From positions 1 through 64,000 of the forward strand of contig NZ_BAGG01000060.1 of assembly GCF_000308695.1 (NCBI RefSeq): 64,000 nucleotides of DNA. The letters run 5' to 3'. Under the pieces are notes generated by a model that was given only the letters and a program-made list of their open reading frames with translations, was not told where the DNA came from and did no database searches. This stretch comes from Nocardia takedensis NBRC 100417 (GTDB taxonomy: Bacteria > Actinomycetota > Actinomycetes > Mycobacteriales > Mycobacteriaceae). The position numbers and the translations under genes are program-made. Below, one piece after another: positions 54,781 through 62,210 of the stretch (position 1 is the first letter of the stretch; each line of letters opens with the position of its first letter).

Positions 54781-55803
54781 TTGGACACATCCATCCCCGA
54801 ACGACCGATCTTCGTCGGCGTCGACACCCACGCCGACACCCACCACGTCGCAGTCGTCAACGAACACGGCAAGAAACTGACGGACCGCGAATTCCCCACC
54901 ACCGCAACCGGCTATGCGCAGATCGAGCAGTGGCTGCAAACGATCGGCACGGTGGTCCGGATCGGCATCGAGGGAACCGGATCCGACGGCGTCGACCTGG
55001 CCCCGGCACCTACGACGACACGGCCACGACATCGCCGAGGTCCCCCGCCCGAACCGGCGACTACGCCGAGCCCAGGGCAAAACCGACACCATCGACGCCT
55101 ACGCCGCCGCCCGCCAACTCCTGGACGGCTCCCAGACAACCGCACCCAAGAACCGCGACGGCGCCATCGAAGCCGTCCGCGCGCTGCGCGTCGCCCGCAA
55201 CAGCGCCATCAAAGCCATCACCGCCTCACTCAACGCCCTGCGATCCCTGATCACCACCAGCCCCGAAGAGCTGCGCTCACGACTGCGTTCGCTCACACGA
55301 GCACGACTGCTCGCCACCTGCGCCGGCTTCGACCCCGCTCCCGGCAGGCTCACCGACCCGACCGCGGCAACCGAACTCGCCCTGCGTTCACTGGCCCGAC
55401 GCGTCCTGGACTCGCAGATCCACGCCGCCGAACTGAAAAAGCAGCTCGACGATCTACTCGCCCACGTCGCGCCTAGCACGATGGCGGTATTCGGGCTCGG
55501 ACCCGATACCGGTGCGGCACTGCTGATTTCGATCGGTGACAATCCCGACAGGCTCACCACCGAAGCCGCGTTCGCTCGCCTGTGTGGTGTCGCCCCGATC
55601 CCGGCGTCCTCGGGCAAGACCACCCGCCACCGACTTCACCGCGGCGGAGACCGCCAGGCCGACCAGGCACTACACACCGTGGTCGTCGTTCGACTGCGTA
55701 TCACGAGGACACCAAAACCTATGCCGCGCGCCGCAAACACGACGGCAAGACCACTCCTGAGATCCTGCGCTGCCTCAAACGCTATCTCGCGCGAGGGATT
55801 TCC
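54781..55803 (+). pseudogene. IS110-family transposase gene with two frameshifts
   Basis: TTG at 54781 opens MDTSIPERPIFVGVDTHADT, HHVAVVNEHGKKLTDREFPT and GIEGTGSDGVDLA, a clear IS110 DEDD start. Near 55005 the frame changes: the rest continues as RRHGHDIAEVPRPNRRLRRA, KTDTIDAYAAARQLLDGS and the C-terminal GPDTGAALLISIGDNPDRLT. Near 55690-55710 it changes back: YHEDTKTYAARRKHDGKTTPEILRCLKRYLAR. The end is cut at about 55803, where another IS110 fragment starts on the other strand. The two shifts break the protein. Functional transposition is unlikely. Confidence 0.85.
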
Positions 55804-55811
55804 GGCACCGC

Positions 55812-56085
55812 TGGGTGGGCGACGCGGGGGCCCAGGACACGTTCGATGGCGGGATGGACACTGGTCAGCAAGCCGCGGATGCGGTTGCTGGTGCGGGTGG
55901 CCTCGCCGGCGAGGTCGTCATGGAACCCGACCAGGACACCGAACTCGGTCAGGGTTTCGTCTCCGAGGTCGACTCGGCGCAGGGTGTGGGGCATGATGCG
56001 GGCCGCGTCGGCGATGATGTGGGCGTCGCGGGCATCGGTTTTGGCTCGGCCGGGGTAGAGATCGGCGATGTGGCGCACGGTTTCC
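55812..56085 (-). pseudogene. Second, different IS110-family transposase fragment
   Basis: This minus-strand piece reads RHIADLYPGRAKTDARDAHI, IADAARIMPHTLRRVDLGDE, TLTEFGVLVGFHDDLAGEAT, RTSNRIRGLLTSVHPAIERV, LGPRVAHPAV. The KTDARDA motif contains the IS110 catalytic acids. Both ends are missing: no N-terminal DxD part, and the C-terminal domain is absent after 55812, where it meets the first IS110 gene. It differs in sequence from that gene, so it is a separate insertion. Confidence 0.78.
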
Positions 56086-56146
56086 TCGGCCTCGCGGCCG
56101 CACTCAACCGCTGGCGACGGCTGAGCAACCGAACCTGAGGGTGCTC

Positions 56147-56332
56147 TCAACGCATTTCCTCGGCAAGAACCCGCAGACTTCTGGCGAGCTTGGCGGCGAG
56201 ATGCTCCAGCTGGTCTGAAGTGATGGTTTTTCTGAAGGCTGCTGTGTCGAGGAGTTGACGCCGTACGTCGTCGATCTGTGTCAATGCAAGCGACGTGCGG
56301 GAGAATTCTGAGACTGTGGAATCTTGCCTCAT
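56147..56332 (-). CDS. Small uncharacterised 61-residue protein
   Basis: The ORF starts at ATG 56332 with AAGGA seven bases upstream and encodes a soluble helical peptide (LALTQIDDVRRQLLDTAAFR ... SDQLEHLAAKLARSLRVLAEEM). It is divergent from the DUF6300 gene, 138 bases away. Charged helices suggest a dimer or a partner-binding role. No family is recognised. It may be paired with the DUF6300 protein; unsupported beyond position. Confidence 0.45.
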   Translation of the reverse strand: MRQDSTVSEFSRTSLALTQIDDVRRQLLDTAAFRKTITSDQLEHLAAKLARSLRVLAEEMR

Positions 56333-56470
56333 CGGGACATCCTTGTTTCGTTCGGATCGGCCACAACCGGGGGTTGGGGGATGGCGGGTGTCGTTGTTGG
56401 ACAACAAGGTACGAGATCGAGTCCAATCATCCGGTCAACCCTGCTCGAACCGATGACGGAAGGTTGTGTG

Positions 56471-56803
56471 GTGACATCGACCGAGGATGAGGAAGTCGGC
56501 GAAATTCTGTGTCATCGGTGTGCAGATTCCTTGATGTTGTCGGTGCGGGTACCGCGGTCGTTCCATCGTGCGGACGGTGTCGAGGTTCTGGGATTTCGAA
56601 CGGTAGGACTGTGCGCTCGTTGTGATGCGGCGAATCCGGCCGCGTCGGCGCTTCTCGACTTCTTCGGTTCCGAACATGTGGGAAGTGAACCGGAGTTTTC
56701 TGTGCTGGCGCGGCTGCTCGGACAGTGGTTGATGGAGATCCTGTTCGCGCAGCTCGAGGAGGGGATTCTGGCGGGACTGTCAGAAGAGTCGCGGGAATCA
56801 TGA
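56471..56803 (+). CDS. DUF6300-like small zinc-ribbon protein
   Basis: The 110-residue protein has two CxxC pairs, ILCHRCADSLMLSVRVPRSF and VGLCARCDAANPAASALLDF, the arrangement of a zinc ribbon in actinomycete DUF6300 proteins, followed by a helical tail (LARLLGQWLMEILFAQLEEGIL). GTG at 56471 has GGAAGG seven bases before it; upstream in-frame starts lack a site. Family members are common near regulators and mobile genes, with no known function. Its stop lies 16 bases from the convergent dnaE. Confidence 0.65.
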   Translation: MTSTEDEEVGEILCHRCADSLMLSVRVPRSFHRADGVEVLGFRTVGLCARCDAANPAASALLDFFGSEHVGSEPEFSVLARLLGQWLMEILFAQLEEGILAGLSEESRES

Positions 56804-56819
56804 ACAACAGAAACGGCGC

Positions 56820-59800
56820 CTACTGGGACGATATCTTGACACCCCGGATGGCTCGCAACTCGCCGAGTATGGCCGAGTTGAGGGTGACCGGGTAGTCGTT
56901 CACGGCGAGATCGGTGCGCCGGTCCCGGTAGCACAGAACAAGTCGGACCGGCGTTGCCCCTGGATGGGAGGCCAGCGCGGCTTTGAGTTCGAGAACGCTG
57001 TCGCGATCGGTGTTCTGAGCGTTGATTTCCAGTATCAACGGCGGTGTTTCACCGTGTTCGGCGGAACCCACATCCAACGTGGCGAGATGGGAGCCGAAAA
57101 TGGCCATCTTCTCTTCGCGCCAATTGACGCGTCCTTCGACGGCGACCGCGGCATCCACCACCAGTTCCGTGGCGAACATGGCGTAGCTCTTGGGAAAGAA
57201 GAGAACCTCGACCGAAGCGTCCAGATCCTCGATCACCGTGATGGCCCAGCTTTCGCCCTTCTTGTTCACTCGACGTTCCAGGGACGCGATCATGCCGGCG
57301 ATGACGATATTCCCCTCGCGCGGAGGATTGGCCAACAGGGCTGCGATCGGTGTGGGCGCCGCCTTGCGCAGAATATGGCTGGTCCCGTCGAGGGGATGTC
57401 CGGAGACGTAGAGTCCGAGCATTTCTCGTTCGAGTCCGAGCAATTCCTTGCGAGGCCACTCCTGTCCGTCGAAACTCAGATGACTCAGCGGCGAGCTTTC
57501 ACTCGGTGATTCGTCCGCGGTATTGCCGAACCCGAACAGGTCGAACTGCCCGATCGCCTCCTGGCGTTTCAGGCTGGTGACGGCGTCGACTGCTTGCTCG
57601 TGAATGCCGATCAGAACCCTGCGTGGATGACCGAAGGAGTCGAATGCGCCCGCCTTGACGAGCGATTCGAGTACGCGTTTGTTGCAGCAGACCAGCTCCG
57701 ACTTCTCGATGAAGTCGGCGAACGATGTGTATTTTCCCTTGTTCGTGCGGGTCTGGATGATCGATTCGACGACGTTGACGCCGATGTTGCGTATTCCGCC
57801 GAGTCCGAAGCGGATGTCGTTGCCGACAGCGGAGAAACGCAACGAGGACTCGTTGACATCCGGTGGCAGGACCCGCAGTCCCAGTTGGCGGCATTCGGCG
57901 AGGTAGATGGCGGACTTGTCCTTGTTGTCACCCACCGAGGTCAGTAGCGCTGCCATGTATTCGGCCTGGTAGTTGGCCTTGAGGTAGGCGGTCCAGTACC
58001 CGACCAACGCGTAGCCCGCGGCGTGCGACTTGTTGAACGCGTAGCCGGCGAACGGCAGAACGGTATCCCACAGGGCCTGCACGGCTTCGTCGGAGAAGCC
58101 GTTGTCCCGCATGCCGGCCCGGAAGCCCTCGAACTCCTTCTCCAGGACCTCGAGCTTCTTCTTGCCCATCGCTCGGCGCAGCACGTCGGCTCGGCCCATC
58201 GAGAAGCCGGCTACCCGCTGGGCGATCTGCATGATCTGTTCTTGGTAAACGACGAGGCCGAAGGTCTCGGCGAGAATGTCCCGCAGCGGTTCTGCCAACT
58301 CGGCGTGGATCGGTTCGATCGGCTGTCGATCGTTCTTCCGATCGGCGTAGTTGTTGTGGGTGTTCATTGCCATCGGGCCGGGGCGGTACAGCGCGTTGAC
58401 GGCGATGATGTCTTCGAATCCGGTCGGCCCGAGCCGTCGGAGCAGATCGCGCATGGCGTTGCCGTCGAGCTGGAATACCCCGAGACTCTCGCCGCGTCCC
58501 AGCAATTCGTAGGTCTTCGGATCCGTCGTCGCCAGTGAGTCGAGATCTATCGTCTCACCGCGATTGGCCTCGATGTTGTCGATCGCGTCGCCTATGACAG
58601 TGAGGTTGCGCAACCCCAGGAAGTCCATCTTCAGCAGGCCGATCGCCTCGCAGGACGGATAGTCCCATCCGGTGATGATCGAGCCGTCCTCGCGTTGCCA
58701 CAGCGGGATCACCTCCACCAGCGGCTGGGAGGACATGATCACCGCGCAGGCGTGCACGCCCGCGTTGCGGATCAATCCCTCCAAGCCGCGGGCCGTCTCG
58801 AAGATCGTCGCGACATCTGTGTCCGTTTCGACCAGTGCGCGGACCTCGGCGGCCTCGGGATACCGCTCGTGCTGCGGATCGACGATGCCGGACAGCGGAA
58901 TGTCCTTGGCCGCGACGGGCGGGGGAAGAGCCTTGGAGATCCGGTCGGCGATCGCGAATCCGGGCTGTCCGTAGTGAACGCGCGCGGCATCCTTGATCGC
59001 GGCTTTGGTCTTGATCTTGCCGAAGGTGATGACCTGTGCGATACGGTCGCTGCCGTATTTCTCCGTCGCGTAGCGCACCATCTCGCCGCGGCGGCGATCA
59101 TCGAAATCCATATCGATGTCGGGCATGGATGTGCGCTCCGGGTTGAGGAAGCGTTCGAACAGCAGACCGTGCTCGATCGGGTCGAGATTGGTGATGCCCA
59201 GTGCGTAGGACACGAGTGATCCCGCGGCCGAGCCGCGTCCGGGGCCGACCCGGATCCCCTGCTTGCGCGCATGATCCATCAGATCCGCGGTGATGAGGAA
59301 GTAGGCGGGAAATCCCTTTTCCACGATGATCTCGATCTCGAACTCGGCGCGAGCCGTGTACGCGTCGGGCACTCCCCCGGGGAGACGCCATTCGAGACCG
59401 CGCAGCACCTGCTCGCGGAACCACGAGGTGACGTCGTGCCCCTCGGGCGCATCGAAGATCGGCATCCGATCGGTGTGGTTCCACACCTCGGCGTAGGACT
59501 CGACCCGTTCGGCGATCAGCAGTGTGTTGTCGGCTGCTCCCGGAACCTCGCTGTCCCAGTATCCGCGCATCTCCTCGGCGGATTGGAGATAGTAGCCGTT
59601 GCCGTCGAACTTGAAGCGGGTCGGATCGCTGAGCGTTTTTCCCGCCTGCACGCAGAGCAGCGCCGCGTGCGCGTCACCCTGGTCTTTCGTGACATAGTGG
59701 GAATCGTTGGTGGCCAGGGGGGGAATGCCGAGTCGTGCGCTGATCTCGAGCAGTCCTTCGCGCACGGAACGTTCGATGGGCAGACCGTGGTCCATCACTT

Positions 59801-60380
59801 CGACGAAGAAATTGTCCTTGCCGAAGATGTCGCGGTAGTCCGCCGCGGCTTGGAACGCGGCATCCCGTTGGCCGAGCCGAAGGCGTGTCTGCACTTCGCC
59901 GGAAGGACATCCGGTGGTCGCGATGATGCCCTCGGAGTGCGCGGCGATCAGCTCGCGATCCATCCGGGGTTTGCGGTAGTACCCCTCCATGCTCGCCTTG
60001 GAGGACAACTCGAAGAGGTTGCGAAGCCCGCGCGCGTCCCGCGCCAACATCGTCATGTGGGTATACGCCCCACCACCCGACACATCACCGCCGACTCCCT
60101 CGCCGTTCGAGCCGCGTTGGTTGGCCTGCCCCCAGAAGACGGGTTTCTTGTGCAGTCGGCTGCCAGGGGCGACGTAGGCCTCGATGCCGATGATGGGCTT
60201 GATCCCCATCTTCGTGGCGACTTGGTAGAACTCGTCCGCGCCGAACATGTTTCCGTGGTCGGTCATGCCCACCGCGGTCATCCCGAGTCGCCCGGCTTCC
60301 TCGAAGAGCGGCTTGATCTTCGCCGCGCCGTCCAACATCGAGTATTCGGTGTGGACGTGCAGGTGAACGAACGAGGACAA
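56820..60380 (-). CDS. dnaE: DNA polymerase III alpha subunit, DnaE1-type
   Basis: The 1186-residue replicative polymerase is full length. It has the PHP domain ([20 protein letters not shown], metal-binding histidines present), the polymerase acids in [20 protein letters not shown] (near residue 418) and [16 protein letters not shown] (near 584), and a clamp-binding motif QFDLF near residue 945, as in M. tuberculosis DnaE1. No visible site is broken. TTG at 60380 has GGAGG seven bases before it. It lies between IS debris and gene fragments, with more A/T at third positions than its neighbours. The sequence is similar to DnaE1 but not identical; whether the genome has another dnaE cannot be seen. 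It may be an accessory copy. Confidence 0.93.
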   Translation of the reverse strand: MSSFVHLHVHTEYSMLDGAAKIKPLFEEAGRLGMTAVGMTDHGNMFGADEFYQVATKMGIKPIIGIEAYVAPGSRLHKKPVFWGQANQRGSNGEGVGGDVSGGGAYTHMTMLARDARGLRNLFELSSKASMEGYYRKPRMDRELIAAHSEGIIATTGCPSGEVQTRLRLGQRDAAFQAAADYRDIFGKDNFFVEVMDHGLPIERSVREGLLEISARLGIPPLATNDSHYVTKDQGDAHAALLCVQAGKTLSDPTRFKFDGNGYYLQSAEEMRGYWDSEVPGAADNTLLIAERVESYAEVWNHTDRMPIFDAPEGHDVTSWFREQVLRGLEWRLPGGVPDAYTARAEFEIEIIVEKGFPAYFLITADLMDHARKQGIRVGPGRGSAAGSLVSYALGITNLDPIEHGLLFERFLNPERTSMPDIDMDFDDRRRGEMVRYATEKYGSDRIAQVITFGKIKTKAAIKDAARVHYGQPGFAIADRISKALPPPVAAKDIPLSGIVDPQHERYPEAAEVRALVETDTDVATIFETARGLEGLIRNAGVHACAVIMSSQPLVEVIPLWQREDGSIITGWDYPSCEAIGLLKMDFLGLRNLTVIGDAIDNIEANRGETIDLDSLATTDPKTYELLGRGESLGVFQLDGNAMRDLLRRLGPTGFEDIIAVNALYRPGPMAMNTHNNYADRKNDRQPIEPIHAELAEPLRDILAETFGLVVYQEQIMQIAQRVAGFSMGRADVLRRAMGKKKLEVLEKEFEGFRAGMRDNGFSDEAVQALWDTVLPFAGYAFNKSHAAGYALVGYWTAYLKANYQAEYMAALLTSVGDNKDKSAIYLAECRQLGLRVLPPDVNESSLRFSAVGNDIRFGLGGIRNIGVNVVESIIQTRTNKGKYTSFADFIEKSELVCCNKRVLESLVKAGAFDSFGHPRRVLIGIHEQAVDAVTSLKRQEAIGQFDLFGFGNTADESPSESSPLSHLSFDGQEWPRKELLGLEREMLGLYVSGHPLDGTSHILRKAAPTPIAALLANPPREGNIVIAGMIASLERRVNKKGESWAITVIEDLDASVEVLFFPKSYAMFATELVVDAAVAVEGRVNWREEKMAIFGSHLATLDVGSAEHGETPPLILEINAQNTDRDSVLELKAALASHPGATPVRLVLCYRDRRTDLAVNDYPVTLNSAILGELRAIRGVKISSQ

Positions 60381-60614
60381 CGGACGCCTCCAGACGCGGC
60401 TCGGGTTCGGATCGACCTATTCGAGCCGAGCAGTCGATCGGCGGTCAAACAATCGACACACTCTCCGCGACAACTATTGGTTGTGAAAGCTGGCGGGGGT
60501 GTCGCGCCGCCGCACCCCGGGCGCGTCTGTCCGAGGGCTGGTGATTCAGCCCTCGTCTTCGGTCGAATGTCCCCGTGCCGCTGCCCGAGAATGGGCGGCG
60601 GAACGGGGACGCGA

Positions 60615-60800
60615 ACGCCGAATTCGGTGTTGATCAACAACGTCACCGCCCGCATGCTCCAGGTGCCGCCGGACGCCTCCAACATGCCTTGCACGTAGGC
60701 CATGAAGTCATCGACGCCGGTGCGCCAACCCGCCTTCGCGTGGCTCCGCGGCGCCACGAATCGCAGATCCTCCGACCAATACAGCGCGGTCTTCTCACGG
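60615..60800 (-). pseudogene. SnoaL/NTF2-like protein fragment
   Basis: One reading frame gives LYWSEDLRFVAPRSHAKAGW, RTGVDDFMAYVQGMLEASGG, TWSMRAVTLLINTEFGV, which resembles the middle of an NTF2/SnoaL-like protein (AGVxxGxDEFMAYLxxLxEASGGTWxMxxxxLLxN). There is no start with a ribosome site and no C-terminal part, as the frame runs on into unrelated sequence. It overlaps no supported gene and is likely debris. Confidence 0.6.
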
Positions 60801-60802
60801 CG

Positions 60803-60925
60803 GGCGTGTCCGGCCGCTTCTACGTGGACCGCACCCCGGTCGAAACCGCATGGCACACTACCGATCCCGAACGCCGCGAGCGACTGTGGCGCGACAGTGC
60901 CGCACTGGTCGGACTGGTTCCCTGA
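60803..60925 (+). pseudogene. Short-chain dehydrogenase C-terminal fragment
   Basis: The frame encodes GVSGRFYVDRTPVETAWHTT then DPERRERLWRDSAALVGLVP and a stop, a form typical of the C-termini of actinobacterial SDR oxidoreductases. No Rossmann motif or catalytic tyrosine lies upstream in any frame within reach. It meets the SnoaL-like fragment near 60800. It is the tail of a lost gene. Confidence 0.65.
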
Positions 60926-60937
60926 GCCTGTTCTCCG

Positions 60938-61885
60938 TCAGTCGGGTCGCCCCCATCGCCCCGCGTTGATCTCGGTCGGCGGGAGCCAGTGCCGGTCGGG
61001 ATCGAACGGCTCGAAGTCGGCGGCGATGTGGCGGATGAGCCGCGACAGAGCGGGATGGCGGTTGCGTCGGTGCCACAGCATGGAGTGCGGATAGCCGGGT
61101 GTCGGCTCGACGATCGGGATCCGGCGGATGTCTGGATGCCAGGGCACCCGCAACCGCTGGCCGGAGAACATGTAGCGGTCCGATGACCCGGCGATCTCGT
61201 CGAGCATGTGGTCCAGTCCGAAGTTCGGGCCGCCGGTGTCCATGGTCAGTCCGAAGTCCGTGGTCAGATCGTCGTAGTATTGCGCCCATTCACTGCCCGG
61301 CTCGTTGCCGGGCATCCGTGCGATCGAATCCGCCAGGTCGACGAGCCGGATCCGACGTCGGTCGGCCAAGCGGTGACCCGGGCCCACGAGGATGTGCAGG
61401 GGTTCGAGGTAGGCGGGCCGGTGATCGATGGCGGGGTCGAGGGCGCCGACGACCCGCGCGAAGGCGACGTCGATCGTTCCGTCCACGAGGGCGGCGCGAC
61501 CGCTGCGCAGCCCCCGGGAGGTCACGATGTCGATCTCCACGTCGTGATGGGTCTCGTGGAAGGCTCTGACCAGCTCGGTGGCCGCCAGACGAGTACCCAG
61601 TACGTCGACCCGCAGCGGTCGGTTGCGGCCCCGTATCGACGCGGCGGCCTGATCGGCCAGCGCCATGAGAGACCGGGCATGGGGAAGGAAGGCCGCGCCG
61701 TCCTCGGTCAGGCCGCGGCCGTGTCGGGATCGGTGCACCAGCGTCGTGCCCAGCGCGGCCTCCAGTTTCGCGATTCGTTTGGAGACCGCCTGCTGTGATA
61801 TCCCCAACTGGTCGGCCGCCTCACCGAAGTGCTGGTGATCGGCGATGACGAGGAAGGCTCGGACCGCGCCGAGATCCAGTTCCAA
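60938..61885 (-). CDS. LysR-family transcriptional regulator
   Basis: The 315-residue protein starts with a LysR winged helix: LDLGAVRAFLVIADHQHFGEAADQLGISQQAVSKRIAKLEAALGTTLVHRSRHGRGLTEDGAAFLPHARSL. The rest is a periplasmic-binding-like effector domain (LRVDVLGTRLAATELVRAFHETH ... IDVAFARVVGALDPAI). The TTG at 61885 is preferred because AGGAG lies seven bases before it; the GTG at 61900 falls within a palindrome (61898-61914) likely to be its operator. Target genes are probably the divergent region at 61915 onward or itself. Ligand unknown. Confidence 0.88.
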   Translation of the reverse strand: MELDLGAVRAFLVIADHQHFGEAADQLGISQQAVSKRIAKLEAALGTTLVHRSRHGRGLTEDGAAFLPHARSLMALADQAAASIRGRNRPLRVDVLGTRLAATELVRAFHETHHDVEIDIVTSRGLRSGRAALVDGTIDVAFARVVGALDPAIDHRPAYLEPLHILVGPGHRLADRRRIRLVDLADSIARMPGNEPGSEWAQYYDDLTTDFGLTMDTGGPNFGLDHMLDEIAGSSDRYMFSGQRLRVPWHPDIRRIPIVEPTPGYPHSMLWHRRNRHPALSRLIRHIAADFEPFDPDRHWLPPTEINAGRWGRPD

Positions 61886-61897
61886 CCCTGCTCCTTT

Positions 61898-61914
61898 CAC
61901 AACAGTCAGTTGTG
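61898..61914. promoter_or_regulatory. CACAAC-N5-GTTGTG palindrome before the LysR gene
   Basis: CACAAC (61898-61903) and GTTGTG (61909-61914) with five bases between form a perfect dyad, 13 bases upstream of the TTG start. It is a candidate operator for LysR autoregulation, of an unusual short spacing for T-N11-A boxes. Inferred by position. Confidence 0.5.
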
Positions 61915-62210
61915 GCCCGGTTACGTCAATTGTTGGACTCGGGCCGTCCGATCGGGTCAAATGAATTGAACCTGGACGACGGTATCGGGACCAGCGGACC
62001 CCTTCGTCGGGTTGGACCATTTGGTCAATGTCGAGCGGGTCGATTGGCGATATATCCTCCTCCTGGCCCACGGCCTCGGCGGAACGACGACCGCGGCCGT
62101 CCTCGAATCCACGGCGGCCTGAACGGATCCGGCGGTGACAGGACGATGCGATTGTGGAGTCTCGGCGATCGCGACTGCGCGGTACGAGCCATCCCGCCCG
62201 GCGTCGAGAA
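61915..62210. other. Intergenic region between lysR and the helicase
   Basis: Nothing was found here with good support. A 36-codon ORF (62012-62122) begins with TTG and has no ribosome site; GTCAATTGTTGGACTC and TCAAATGAATTGAACC near 61930-61970 are AT-rich and may include the lysR promoter. The helicase stop at 62211 ends the region. Confidence 0.4.

Noticed and set aside
62012-62122. 36-codon ORF starting TTG (hydrophobic centre ILLLAHGLGG)
   Set aside because: No ribosome site and no known family; kept only as part of the intergenic entry.
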